Assembly: GCA_023391005.1 (NCBI GenBank)
Contig: JAEWBS010000032.1
Location: forward strand, 1-23,178
Length of the DNA stretch: 23,178 nucleotides
Direction of reading: 5' to 3'
Source of the DNA: Bacillota bacterium
GTDB lineage: Bacteria; Bacillota; Clostridia; Oscillospirales; Ruminococcaceae
Positions within the stretch are counted from its first letter, which is position 1; each line of letters starts with the position of its first letter. Below are positions 1-8,153 of the stretch, piece by piece. Made by a program: the position numbers and the translations under genes. The notes under the pieces are model-generated. The model was not told where the DNA came from. It saw only the letters and a program-made list of their open reading frames with translations, and made no database searches.

Positions 1-905
1 ATACGGTGCTCGGCCTCGTGGGCGACACCTCGGGCGTTGACATCGATCTGATTGCGGCGCTGGACATCGTTTCTTCGGTTAAGCGCATCCAAGAGCCCTA
101 CAAAAACGCCAACCGCAAGTTCCACCCTGACAACACCGTCATCACCGTCGGCGAAGCGGTGTTCGGTGACGGCAGCTGCCCGATCGCCGCTGGCCCCTGC
201 TCGGTCGAGTCGGAAGAGCAGATCATTGCGATAGCCACCGCAGTCAAGGCCTCGGGCGCGAAACTCTTGCGGGGCGGCGCTTTCAAGCCGAGAACCTCGC
301 CCTACGCCTTTCAGGGGATGCGCGCCGAGGGACTCCGGCTGCTGCTCGAGGCGAAAAAGGTCACCGGGTTGCCGATCGTCTCCGAACTGATGGATATTTC
401 GCAGCTGCCGCTGTTTGAAGGGGTGGATATCATTCAGGTGGGCGCGCGCAACATGCAAAACTTTGAGCTGCTCAAAGAGCTGGGCAGAATCGATCGGCCG
501 ATTTTATTAAAGCGCGGGCTTTCAAACACACTGGAAGAGCTCTTGATGAGCGCCGAATATATTATGGCGGGCGGCAACGAGCGGGTGATTTTATGTGAGC
601 GCGGCATTCGCACCTTTGAGACGGCGACCCGCAACACGCTTGATCTTTCGGCGATTCCGCTGCTCAAAAGCATGACCCATCTGCCGGTGATCGTCGACCC
701 AAGCCACGCCTGCGGCATCGCCGCGCTGGTTAAGCCGATGGCGATGGCGGCGGCGGCCTGCGGGGCCGACGGACTGATCATTGAGGTGCACAACGACCCG
801 GCGCACGCCAAATGCGACGGCCCGCAGTCGCTGACACCCGCGGCGTTTGACGACGTGGCAAAATGTGTCGCCCAAATCTTGCCGCACAGCTACAAAATGG
901 CGTAA
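1..905 (+). CDS. aroF: 3-deoxy-7-phosphoheptulonate (DAHP) synthase, AroF/KDO8P-like type, 5' partial
   Basis: It catalyses the first step of the shikimate pathway, condensing erythrose-4-phosphate and phosphoenolpyruvate to DAHP in the cytoplasm. The open frame enters from the left edge; a GTG at position 6 is in frame but lies inside a conserved stretch (TVLGLVGDTS), so the true start is upstream. Only the end of the N-terminal ferredoxin-like regulatory domain is present, followed by the complete TIM barrel. Family landmarks are GPCSVES with the metal-binding Cys, KPRTSPYAFQG, VGARNMQN, LLKRG, DPSHACG with the metal-binding His, IIEVH and CDGPQSL. About 300 residues are visible against roughly 335-340 for the type, so some 30-40 are missing. 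It heads the visible aromatic operon, 21 nt before tyrA. Feedback control by the N-terminal domain is known for relatives but cannot be judged here. Confidence 0.95.
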   Translation, partial: TVLGLVGDTSGVDIDLIAALDIVSSVKRIQEPYKNANRKFHPDNTVITVGEAVFGDGSCPIAAGPCSVESEEQIIAIATAVKASGAKLLRGGAFKPRTSPYAFQGMRAEGLRLLLEAKKVTGLPIVSELMDISQLPLFEGVDIIQVGARNMQNFELLKELGRIDRPILLKRGLSNTLEELLMSAEYIMAGGNERVILCERGIRTFETATRNTLDLSAIPLLKSMTHLPVIVDPSHACGIAALVKPMAMAAAACGADGLIIEVHNDPAHAKCDGPQSLTPAAFDDVAKCVAQILPHSYKMA

Positions 906-926
906 GCCGCTAAAGGAGAAAGAAAC

Positions 927-1769
927 ATGAATATTGCAGTGGTAGGCATGGGGCTCATAGGCGGCTCGTTTGCCAAGGCGATCAAAGAAAAGACGGCGCA
1001 CACGGTGTTTGGTGTCGACGCCGATGCGCAGATATTGGCCAAGGCGCGGCTGGTCGGGGCCATCGACGATATCCTCGACAGCGAAAAACTCGCGACCTGC
1101 GAGCTGGTGATCATCGCCCTCTATCCGCAGGCAGCGATCGACTGGCTGGAGGCAAACGCCGAGCACATGATCAAGACCGCCATCGTGACCGACACCTGCG
1201 GCGTCAAGCAGGCGGTGTGCGGCGGCTGTCTCGCCATCGCGCAGCGGCACGGCTTCACCTACATCGGTGGGCACCCGATGGCGGGCGTCGAGCACAGCGG
1301 CTTTGACCATTCGCGCGGCGACATGTTTGAAAACGCCTCAATGGTGTTGACGCCGACGTCGAACACGCCGATCGCCGAGGTGGACCGCCTGAGAAAGTTT
1401 TTGCTGTCGGTAGGTTTTGCCCGCATGGTTATCACCAGCCCCGCCGAGCATGACCGCATGATCGCCTACACCTCGCAGCTGGCGCACGTCGTTTCAAATG
1501 CCTATGTGCAGTCGCCCTGCGCACTGGGGCACCGGGGCTTTTCAGCGGGCAGCTACCGCGATATGACCCGCGTCGCAACCCTAAACGAGGATATGTGGAC
1601 CGAGCTGTTTTTAGATAACTACCAGCCGCTGGCCGAGGAGCTCGACGCGCTGATCGAGCGGCTACAGGATTTCTCGGTCGCCATCAAGGCGCAGGACGGC
1701 GACAGGCTGCGCGCGATGCTGCGTGCGGGCCGCGAGCAGAAGGCATGGGCCGACGGAAAGGTGCTGTGA
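927..1769 (+). CDS. tyrA: Prephenate dehydrogenase (TyrA), short form without ACT domain
   Basis: It oxidatively decarboxylates prephenate to 4-hydroxyphenylpyruvate, the committed step to tyrosine. The 280-residue product begins with a Rossmann dinucleotide fold (GMGLIGGS, residues 7-14) and continues with the prephenate-binding helical domain. The HPMAG motif is at 116-120, HD at 175-176, and a conserved-looking His at 187 in the segment TSQLAHVVSNA, which replaces the more usual SHLPH. The protein ends soon after the helical domain, so the C-terminal ACT domain of longer relatives such as the Bacillus enzyme is absent; tyrosine feedback through ACT is therefore unlikely. The ATG has an AAAGGAG ribosome site at 912-918 with good spacing. 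Arogenate dehydrogenase activity cannot be excluded from sequence alone. Confidence 0.93.
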   Translation: MNIAVVGMGLIGGSFAKAIKEKTAHTVFGVDADAQILAKARLVGAIDDILDSEKLATCELVIIALYPQAAIDWLEANAEHMIKTAIVTDTCGVKQAVCGGCLAIAQRHGFTYIGGHPMAGVEHSGFDHSRGDMFENASMVLTPTSNTPIAEVDRLRKFLLSVGFARMVITSPAEHDRMIAYTSQLAHVVSNAYVQSPCALGHRGFSAGSYRDMTRVATLNEDMWTELFLDNYQPLAEELDALIERLQDFSVAIKAQDGDRLRAMLRAGREQKAWADGKVL

Positions 1770-1773
1770 GGTC

Positions 1774-2829
1774 ATGAAAAGCATTTTGGTGCAAACCGGC
1801 CGCCCCTATGAGGTGCACGTGGGTAAGGCGCTGCTGCCGCAGAGCGGGGCGCTGATCGCCCAAAAGGTGACGCCCTGTACCGCCGCCATCATCACCGACG
1901 ACACGGTCGATATTCTGTTTGGCGACACGGTGCAGGCGTCGCTCGAGCGGGTGGGTTTTCGGGTTTTTCGCATCGTCTTTTCGCACGGCGAGGCTTCAAA
2001 GAACCTTGAGACGCTGTCCGTGGTGCTTGAGCAATTGGCCGAACACCGGCTGACCCGCACCGACCTGATTGTGGCTTTAGGCGGCGGCGTCGTCGGCGAT
2101 CTCGCGGGCTTTGCGGCGGCGGTCTATCTGCGGGGCGTCCGCTTTGTGCAGATTCCGACCACCTTTCTTGCCGCTATTGATTCCTCGGTCGGCGGAAAAA
2201 CCGCCGTCGATCTTAAAGCCGGTAAGAACCTCGCGGGGGTGTTCTGGCAGCCTGAGCTGGTACTTTGCGACAGCGACGCGCTTAAAACGCTGCCCGAGCA
2301 ATATTTTCTCGACGGCTTGGGCGAGGCGGTCAAATACGGCATGGCGTTTGACAAAACGCTGCTGCCGCTGCTTCAAAACGGCGTGACCGACCGGCTGCCC
2401 GAGATCATCGCCCACTGCGTTGCCATCAAAGCCGACATTGTCGCGCAGGATGAGCAGGACAACGGCGAGCGGCGTAAGCTCAACTTCGGCCACACGATAG
2501 GGCATGCGATCGAACGCTGCTCACACTTTTCGATCTCTCACGGTCAGGCGGTGGCGATCGGCATGGTCATCATCACCCGCGCCTGTGTCAAAAAGGGGCT
2601 TACGCCCCTCGAAACGCTCGCCACGCTGCTGGATATTTTAACGGCCTGCGGGCTGCCGATGACCTGTGACTACAGCGCCGAGGCATTGGCCGAGGCCGCA
2701 CTGGGTGACAAAAAACGCCGGGGCGACCTGCTGGCGCTCATCCTGCCGACAGCGGTCGGTGGCTGCACGGTGCATGACATCGCGGCAAACGCGCTACAAG
2801 ATTGGATTACATCAGGACTCAAAGCATAA
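1774..2829 (+). CDS. aroB: 3-dehydroquinate synthase (AroB)
   Basis: It converts DAHP to 3-dehydroquinate, the second shikimate step, using NAD+ and a divalent metal. The chosen ATG gives 351 residues, normal for the family; a longer frame from 1723 only adds residues overlapping tyrA. Landmarks are GEASKNL, the NAD-binding GGGVVGDLAG near residue 102, PTTFLAAIDSSVGGKT, and the metal ligands E184 (GLGEAVKYG), H240 (HTIGHA) and H256 (HGQAVAIGM). It starts 4 nt after the tyrA stop. A GGAAAGG at 1755-1761, inside the end of tyrA, is the best ribosome site, which suggests translational coupling. Nothing appears to be missing. Confidence 0.96.
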   Translation: MKSILVQTGRPYEVHVGKALLPQSGALIAQKVTPCTAAIITDDTVDILFGDTVQASLERVGFRVFRIVFSHGEASKNLETLSVVLEQLAEHRLTRTDLIVALGGGVVGDLAGFAAAVYLRGVRFVQIPTTFLAAIDSSVGGKTAVDLKAGKNLAGVFWQPELVLCDSDALKTLPEQYFLDGLGEAVKYGMAFDKTLLPLLQNGVTDRLPEIIAHCVAIKADIVAQDEQDNGERRKLNFGHTIGHAIERCSHFSISHGQAVAIGMVIITRACVKKGLTPLETLATLLDILTACGLPMTCDYSAEALAEAALGDKKRRGDLLALILPTAVGGCTVHDIAANALQDWITSGLKA

Positions 2830-2872
2830 ACCGGATGTGCCGCCCGACGGCTCAGCCAAAAGGAGTATTTTT

Positions 2873-4138
2873 ATGGATATTAGAATCACCCCCGCTCCTC
2901 TGCGCGGCACGCTGCGGGCCATCGCCTCAAAATCTGACGCGCACCGCTGCCTGATCTGCGCGGCGCTGTGCGACGCCCCCACCGAGGTGGTCATCCGCGA
3001 ATTAAACCGCGACATTGAGGCGACGATGCGCTGTCTTTCGGCGATGGGTGCTCAATTCGCACTTATTGACGAGGGCGTGTGGCGGGTTATTCCCGTCGCC
3101 CAGCAGCGGTCACGCGTCGTGCTCGACTGCGGTGAAAGCGGCTCGACGCTCCGGTTTTTGCTGCCGGTCGCGGCGGCGCTGTGCCAGAACACACGGGTTG
3201 AAGGCGTGGGCAGGCTGCCGCAGCGCCCCCTCTCGCCGCTGCGCGAGGAGCTCGAAGCCCACGGCTGCACCTATGACGCCGCGCAGCTGCCCTTTACCAT
3301 GCGCGGATGCCTAACGGCAGGGCGATACACGCTGCCGGGCAACATCAGCTCGCAGTACATCTCGGGGCTGCTGTTCGCGCTGCCGCTGCTCTCAGGCGAC
3401 AGCGACATCATTCTGACCACGCCGCTTGAGTCGGCGGGCTATGTCTCTATGACGCTGCGCACGCTTGCGCGGTTTAACATCGAAATCACGACGCTGCCCG
3501 ATGGCGGCGGTTACCATATAAAGGGCGGGCAGCGCTACCGGTCACCGGGGTGCATCACCGCCGAGGGCGACTGGTCCAACGCGGCGTTTTGGCTGGCGGC
3601 GGGGGCGATGGGCTCCCCGGTCACCGTGACGGCGCTGGCCGGCGACACGGCGCAGGGCGACAGCGCTATTGTATCGCTGCTTGAGCGCTTCGGCGCACGC
3701 ACCGAGAAGCGAGGCAGCCGTACGTCGAGTGCCCCGCGAACTTTAAAGGGCGTCACCATCGACGCCGCCGAAATTCCTGATCTGGTGCCGGTGCTGTCGG
3801 TGATGGCATGCGCGGCGGTCGGCACGACGAAAATCATCAACGCGTCGCGGCTGCGCATTAAGGAAAGCGATCGGTTGCAGACGATCGCCCAGTCGCTCAC
3901 CGCACTCGGCGGCAGCGTCCGTGAGCTGCCTGACGGACTGGTTATTGAGGGCACGGGCAGCCTGAGGGGCGGCGAGGTAGACAGCTTTAACGATCACCGT
4001 ATCGCGATGGCGATGAGCATTGCCGCCACCATCTGCACCGGGGATGTGATCATCCGTGACGCCGCCGCCGTTGAAAAATCTTATCCGAAATTCTTCGAGG
4101 ACTACAAAAGACTGGGAGGAAAAGCCGATGTCATCTAG
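2873..4138 (+). CDS. aroA: 3-phosphoshikimate 1-carboxyvinyltransferase (EPSP synthase)
   Basis: It transfers the enolpyruvyl group of PEP to shikimate-3-phosphate, the sixth step of the pathway. The ATG at 2873 follows an AAAAGGAG site and gives 421 residues, typical for AroA; the frame is open further upstream but that extension overlaps aroB and has no family similarity. Visible landmarks are the substrate-binding K20-S21-D22 and R25 near the N-terminus, DCGESGSTLRF at 85-95, the LPQRPLSPL loop, SSQYISGLL, the catalytic-type D303 in EIPDLVPV, RIKESDRL and NDHRIAMA. The SGSTLRF stretch differs from the LFLGNAGTA form of the enterobacterial enzyme. The last 11 nt overlap aroC, implying coupled translation. 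Confidence 0.96.
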   Translation: MDIRITPAPLRGTLRAIASKSDAHRCLICAALCDAPTEVVIRELNRDIEATMRCLSAMGAQFALIDEGVWRVIPVAQQRSRVVLDCGESGSTLRFLLPVAAALCQNTRVEGVGRLPQRPLSPLREELEAHGCTYDAAQLPFTMRGCLTAGRYTLPGNISSQYISGLLFALPLLSGDSDIILTTPLESAGYVSMTLRTLARFNIEITTLPDGGGYHIKGGQRYRSPGCITAEGDWSNAAFWLAAGAMGSPVTVTALAGDTAQGDSAIVSLLERFGARTEKRGSRTSSAPRTLKGVTIDAAEIPDLVPVLSVMACAAVGTTKIINASRLRIKESDRLQTIAQSLTALGGSVRELPDGLVIEGTGSLRGGEVDSFNDHRIAMAMSIAATICTGDVIIRDAAAVEKSYPKFFEDYKRLGGKADVI

Positions 4139-5228
4139 CTTTGGGAAGCTCTTAAAGGTCACGATCTTCGGCCAGTCGCACAGCGAGGCGATCGGCGTCG
4201 TGCTTGACGGCCTGCCCGCGGGCATCCGGCTCGATATCGAGGCCATTCATATCTTCATGGCGCGTCGGGCCCCCGGCGGCAACCGCTTTTCCACCGCCCG
4301 AAGCGAGGCGGATATCCCTCAGATTTTATCGGGGCTGGTCGACGGCGTCACCTGCGGCGCGCCGCTTTGCGCCGTGATTCAAAACGGCGACGCCCGTTCT
4401 AAGGACTACGACAAGCTGCGCGACCTGCCGCGCCCGATGCACGCCGACTATGCGGCGGCTATCAAATACGGCGGCGCGAACGACATTCGGGGCGGCGGAC
4501 AATTCTCCGGCAGGTTGACAGCGCCGCTCTGCTTTGCGGGCGCGGTGGCGGTGCAGCTGCTGGCGCAAAAGGGCATCACGGTCGGCGCGCATATCGCCGC
4601 CATCGCCGGTGAGGCCGACACGCCGTTTGACCCCGTGGCCGTCTCGGCGCAGCAGCTGACGCTGTTATCGCAAAAGGCGTTCCCTGTTGTTTCCGACGAG
4701 GCGGGGCTTCGCATGCAGGCGCAGATTGACGCGGCACGGCTCGACGGCGACTCGGTGGGCGGCATTATCGAGTGCGCCGCCGTCGGGGCGCCCGCGGGAC
4801 TGGGCGAACCGCTGTACGAGGGGCTTGAAAATCGCCTCGCTGCCGCCGTTTTCGGCATTCCGGCCGTCAAGGGCGTTGAGTTCGGCGCGGGCTTTGCGGC
4901 CGCCGCCATGCGCGGCAGTGATCACAACGACCCGTTTGTCATGAAGGACGACGGGGTCGCGACCGCGACCAACAACCATGGCGGTATTCTGGGCGGTATT
5001 TCGACCGGGATGCCGATCACGCTGAGGGCGGCGTTTAAGCCGACGCCCTCAATTGCCAAAACACAACAGACCGTCAGCCTTTCGATGAAGGAAAACGCCG
5101 AGCTGTTCATCACGGGCAGGCACGACCCCTGCGTGGTGCTGCGGGCCGTTCCCTGTGTCGAAGCGGCGGTGGCGCTGGTGCTGCTCGATCTGCTGATTGA
5201 AGAAAAGGGGAGAGACCAATGGATTTAA
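4128..5228 (+). CDS. aroC: Chorismate synthase (AroC)
   Basis: It makes chorismate from EPSP by a 1,4-elimination that needs reduced FMN, the last common step of aromatic biosynthesis. The product is 366 residues, the usual length. Start choice: the ATG at 4128 lies inside the end of aroA (11-nt overlap) with GGGAGGA at 4114-4120 seven nt upstream, and it gives the family N-terminus SSSFGKLLKVTIFGQSHS. Signature segments follow in order: RRAPGGNRFSTARSEAD, RPMHADYAA, DIRGGGQFSGRLTAP, NNHGGILGGISTGMP, FKPTPSI and GRHDPCVVLRAVP. FSGRLTAP in place of SSARET is, to my knowledge, the form common in Clostridia. The gene overlaps pheA by 10 nt at its 3' end. Confidence 0.97.
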   Translation: MSSSFGKLLKVTIFGQSHSEAIGVVLDGLPAGIRLDIEAIHIFMARRAPGGNRFSTARSEADIPQILSGLVDGVTCGAPLCAVIQNGDARSKDYDKLRDLPRPMHADYAAAIKYGGANDIRGGGQFSGRLTAPLCFAGAVAVQLLAQKGITVGAHIAAIAGEADTPFDPVAVSAQQLTLLSQKAFPVVSDEAGLRMQAQIDAARLDGDSVGGIIECAAVGAPAGLGEPLYEGLENRLAAAVFGIPAVKGVEFGAGFAAAAMRGSDHNDPFVMKDDGVATATNNHGGILGGISTGMPITLRAAFKPTPSIAKTQQTVSLSMKENAELFITGRHDPCVVLRAVPCVEAAVALVLLDLLIEEKGRDQWI

Positions 5229-6358
5229 ACGAATTGAGAGCCCGGATCGACGACATCAACCACGAGATGGTGCGGCTCTTTGTCGAGCGCATGAATGTCT
5301 CGATGGATATTGCGAAATATAAGCTTGAAAACGGCCTGCCGGTGCTCGATAAAGAGCGTGAGCGCGCCATTTTAAACCGGATGGCGCTCGAGGCGGGCGA
5401 GCCGTTTGAGGACTATACGCAGGTGCTGTTCCGCACGCTGTTTGAGTTAAGCCGCTCTTATCAAAGCGGCCTGATGCAAAACGATAATGCGCTGGTGGAC
5501 CGCATTGAAACGGCGGTTAAAAACACGCCGACCCTTTTCCCGAGACGGGCGGTGGTCGCCTGTCAGGGTGTCGAGGGCGCCTATTCGCAGCAAGCCTGCG
5601 ACAAGCTGTTCCCCCACGCCGAGATCGTTTATGTCCAGAGCTTTGAGGGCGTGTTTCAGGCGGTGGAACAGGGGCTGTGCCGCTATGGCATTCTGCCGAT
5701 CGAGAACAGCTCGTTTGGCTCGGTGGGCGCGGTGTACGACTTGATGAAGCGTCACAAATTCAGCATTGTACGCGGCACCCGTTTGCGCATTGTCCACACG
5801 CTGCTCGGAAAAAAAGGCACGCCGATCGAGGGGATCCGCGAGGTTTTCTCGCATGAGCAGGCGATTGGGCAGTGCGGCGAGTTTCTCAAGGCGCACCCGG
5901 GCATCAAGGTCACGGTTTGCGCCAACACGGCGATGGCGGCAAAAATGGTGGCCGAATCGGACCGCGACGATGTCGCGGCTATCTCCTCCCGCCAGTGTGC
6001 CGAGCTTTACGGGCTGCAAATTCTCTCAGAGGGCATTCAGGATAACGATAACAACTTCACGCGGTTCATCTGCATCTCGCGTGAGCTTGAAATTTATCCG
6101 GGCGCGTCAAAAATTTCCTTGATGATGACGCTGCCGCATAGCCCCGGCTCCCTTTCCGGTATGCTGTCGCGCTTTTCCATGCTGGGCATCAACCTGACGA
6201 AGCTTGAAAGCCGGCCGATTCCCGGCAAGGATTTTGAGTTCATGTTCTATTTTGACTTAGAGGCCTCGGCCTGTGCCGAGCCGGTCTTAAAGCTGCTGTG
6301 CGAGCTGCAAAACAACCCCGAAACCTTCGTGTTTCTGGGCAACTATATCGACGCATAA
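5219..6358 (+). CDS. pheA: Bifunctional chorismate mutase / prephenate dehydratase (P-protein)
   Basis: It converts chorismate to prephenate and then to phenylpyruvate, the phenylalanine branch. The 379 residues carry three domains. An AroQ-type chorismate mutase occupies about residues 1-90 (LRARIDDIN start, ERMNVSMDIAKYK). Prephenate dehydratase spans about 105-290, with GVEGAYSQQA, PIENSSFGSV and the catalytic-type T281-R282-F283. A C-terminal ACT domain covers about 300-375 with E330-S331-R332-P333. The phenylalanine-binding GALV motif of relatives reads GSLS here, so feedback sensitivity may differ (inference). The ATG overlaps the aroC stop and has GGGGAGAG just upstream. tyrA and pheA sit in the same operon although they compete for prephenate. 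Confidence 0.95.
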   Translation: MDLNELRARIDDINHEMVRLFVERMNVSMDIAKYKLENGLPVLDKERERAILNRMALEAGEPFEDYTQVLFRTLFELSRSYQSGLMQNDNALVDRIETAVKNTPTLFPRRAVVACQGVEGAYSQQACDKLFPHAEIVYVQSFEGVFQAVEQGLCRYGILPIENSSFGSVGAVYDLMKRHKFSIVRGTRLRIVHTLLGKKGTPIEGIREVFSHEQAIGQCGEFLKAHPGIKVTVCANTAMAAKMVAESDRDDVAAISSRQCAELYGLQILSEGIQDNDNNFTRFICISRELEIYPGASKISLMMTLPHSPGSLSGMLSRFSMLGINLTKLESRPIPGKDFEFMFYFDLEASACAEPVLKLLCELQNNPETFVFLGNYIDA

Positions 6359-6364
6359 GATGGG

Positions 6365-7627
6365 ATGGTTACAATGATCGAAAACACAGAACGCTATGGC
6401 CTCATCGGTGAAAAGCTGGGGCACAGCTACTCCAAGCAGATCCATCACGCGCTTTGCGGCTATGATTATGAGCTGATGAGCATTCCGCAGGATGAGATCG
6501 AGGCGTTTTTGGCGGCGCGCAATTTCGCCGGGCTCAATGTCACGATCCCTTACAAGCGCATCGTGATCCCGCACTGCGACCTGCTCACCGACGCGGCGCG
6601 CGAGATCGGCAGCGTCAACACGCTGATGATGCAGCCCGACGGCCGCCTGCTGGGCGATAACACCGATTACGCGGGCTTTTTATATCTGGCCCGCAAGGCG
6701 GATATCCGCTTTAAAGATAAAAAGGTGCTGGTTTTGGGCAGCGGCGGCACCAGCCTGACCGCGCGCGCCGCTCTGCGGCACGAGGGCGCGCGGGAGATTG
6801 TCGTCGTCTCGCGCAGCGGCCCCGTCAACTACCAGAATGTTTACGAGCACGCCGACGCCGACATCATTGTCAACACCACGCCGGTGGGCATGTACCCCCA
6901 CAACGGCGAGAGCCTGCTTGAGCTGACGCGCTTTCACAACCTTGGCGGCCTGATCGACGTCGTCTACAATCCGCTGTGCACGGCGATGCTGCTGGAGGCC
7001 AAGCGGCTGGGCATTCCCTGCGGGGGCGGACTTTCGATGCTGGTGGCGCAGGCCAAGTACGCCGCCGAGCGTTTTGGTAAAGCGCCCATTTCAGACGAGC
7101 AGATCGGCATCATTGAGCAGAAGATGCGCAAGGAGCTAACCAACCTCGTGCTGGTCGGCATGCCCGGCTCGGGCAAGACGACGCTGGCCGCCGCCTGCGC
7201 CGAGCGCATGGGGCGCGAGGTGGTCGAGATGGACGATCTTATCAAGCAGAAGGCGGGCATGAGCGTCCCCGATATCTTTGCCAAGCACGGTGAGGCGTAT
7301 TTCCGCGCGCTTGAAGCTGAGACGGTTGGAGAGGTGGGCCGACGCACCGGGCTGGTTATTTCGACCGGCGGCGGCGCGGTGCTGCGCGAAAAGAACGTTG
7401 AAGCCATGCGGCAAAACGGTCTGGTTGTCTGCCTTGAGCGTCCGCTGGAGCTGCTTTCAACCGACGGGCGGCCGCTCTCTAAAAGCCTTGACGCGCTGCG
7501 CCAGATGAAGGAACAGCGCACGCCCATCTACAAAAAGAGCAGCGATTTCATCGTCGAAAACGACCGGGATATCGAACAGGCCACGCAAAGCATTTTGGAC
7601 GGCTTCTATCAGGCGCTCAGCTATTAA
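6365..7627 (+). CDS. Fused shikimate dehydrogenase - shikimate kinase (AroE-AroK)
   Basis: One 420-residue frame carries two shikimate-pathway enzymes. Residues about 8-250 are shikimate dehydrogenase (3-dehydroshikimate to shikimate, NADPH), with GLIGEKLGHSYSK, the catalytic-type K64 in NVTIPYK, D101 in NTDYAGF, a GSGGTS nucleotide loop at 125-130 and NTTPVGMYP. Residues about 259-420 are shikimate kinase: Walker A GMPGSGKTT at 265-273, D290-D291, R314 in FRALE, STGGGAV at 333-339, R369 in GRPL and R385 near the lid. No stop or ribosome site lies between the halves, so this is a true fusion unless the sequence hides an error. The start is either ATG 6365 or ATG 6374; neither has a strong ribosome site. 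It closes the operon 6 nt after pheA. Confidence 0.94.
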   Translation: MVTMIENTERYGLIGEKLGHSYSKQIHHALCGYDYELMSIPQDEIEAFLAARNFAGLNVTIPYKRIVIPHCDLLTDAAREIGSVNTLMMQPDGRLLGDNTDYAGFLYLARKADIRFKDKKVLVLGSGGTSLTARAALRHEGAREIVVVSRSGPVNYQNVYEHADADIIVNTTPVGMYPHNGESLLELTRFHNLGGLIDVVYNPLCTAMLLEAKRLGIPCGGGLSMLVAQAKYAAERFGKAPISDEQIGIIEQKMRKELTNLVLVGMPGSGKTTLAAACAERMGREVVEMDDLIKQKAGMSVPDIFAKHGEAYFRALEAETVGEVGRRTGLVISTGGGAVLREKNVEAMRQNGLVVCLERPLELLSTDGRPLSKSLDALRQMKEQRTPIYKKSSDFIVENDRDIEQATQSILDGFYQALSY

Positions 7628-7839
7628 AGTTTCTGCATCCCTGCCGGTGCCTGACCTGTCGCGCCGTTGGTTGACGCGTATCTGCAGCAACCGTCTGCGA
7701 TGCGCTATTCACGGCAGAAATGCGAGCGGTCAGACGTACAGGGGTCAGTGTCGCAAGGCCCGAAGGCATATGGTAGACCAAGAGAATCGCTGTTATGTCG
7801 AGGCAGCAGCCCGCATCCAATTTTTTATCGACTGGGGGC
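7628..7839. other. Gap after the aro operon, no gene recognised
   Basis: Open frames cross this stretch on both strands (a plus-strand frame of about 100 codons from 7647 and a minus-strand frame of 67), but neither has a ribosome site or a recognisable family. I saw no convincing rho-independent terminator directly after the fused aroE-aroK gene. Transcripts may therefore run on, or end by a rho-dependent route. Confidence 0.4.
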
Positions 7840-7869
7840 TTGACGGATACTGCCGGGCGATTCTATACT
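7840..7869 (+). promoter_or_regulatory. Sigma-A-type promoter for enolase
   Basis: TTGACG at 7840-7845 and TATACT at 7864-7869 are separated by 18 nt, each one base off consensus. Predicted transcription starts near 7876, giving a leader of almost 280 nt before the enolase ATG. It is the only strong promoter seen between the aro operon and enolase. Confidence 0.7.
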
Positions 7870-7951
7870 TAAAACAACCTATTGCATGGTCATATGCGAA
7901 ATGCGTCGGTCCGCTTCAGGGCAGGCGCATTTTTGGCATACGCCGTCTAAT

Positions 7952-7967
7952 GCCCGTTTAAACGGGC
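7952..7967. promoter_or_regulatory. 16-bp perfect palindrome in the enolase leader
   Basis: GCCCGTTTAAACGGGC is perfectly self-complementary and sits about 76 nt downstream of the predicted start site. It could be an operator for a dimeric repressor or the stem of a small RNA hairpin; sequence alone cannot decide. Confidence 0.5.
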
Positions 7968-7978
7968 CACTATACAAA

Positions 7979-8134
7979 ATAGTTGTTTACCTTATAAACT
8001 TGCCCGCTTTTGCGGTCTGTTTTGCACATAGCCGTTATCGCCCTTGCCGGGCGTCAGCCCGACTGCGTTCTCCACCTTGCTCCGTGCAAAATATCCGCGC
8101 AAACTCCGGGCAACTTTACAAGCTGAACAACTAT
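7979..8134. repeat. 156-bp imperfect inverted-repeat element in the enolase leader
   Basis: The left arm (7979-8027) and right arm (8084-8134) are reverse complements over about 50 bp with scattered mismatches. Each outer end reads ATAGTTGTT inward, and further matched blocks include TTGCCCG, TTTGCG and TTTTGCAC. A second small stem, CGGGC/GCCCG, lies in the middle (8048-8061). The element ends just before the enolase ribosome site. It has the build of a miniature inverted-repeat element or of a long structured leader RNA. No target-site duplication was obvious. Confidence 0.6.
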
Positions 8135-8153
8135 AAAAGGGAGGCAGAATTTT

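Noticed and set aside
591..1310. Long minus-strand open frame (239 codons) across aroF and tyrA
   Set aside because: It lies opposite two clear genes with strong family motifs, has no ribosome site and no recognisable domain; long antisense frames are common in GC-rich coding DNA.
5447..6019. Minus-strand open frame of 190 codons inside pheA
   Set aside because: It is fully antisense to a well-supported enzyme and shows no protein family features.
7647..7961. Plus-strand open frame of 104 codons upstream of enolase
   Set aside because: No ribosome site or known family; it runs through the enolase promoter and the leader palindrome.
7628..8153. tRNA, T-box or known riboswitch in the gap before enolase
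   Set aside because: No tRNA arm consensus, no T-box sequence and no other known riboswitch core could be recognised.
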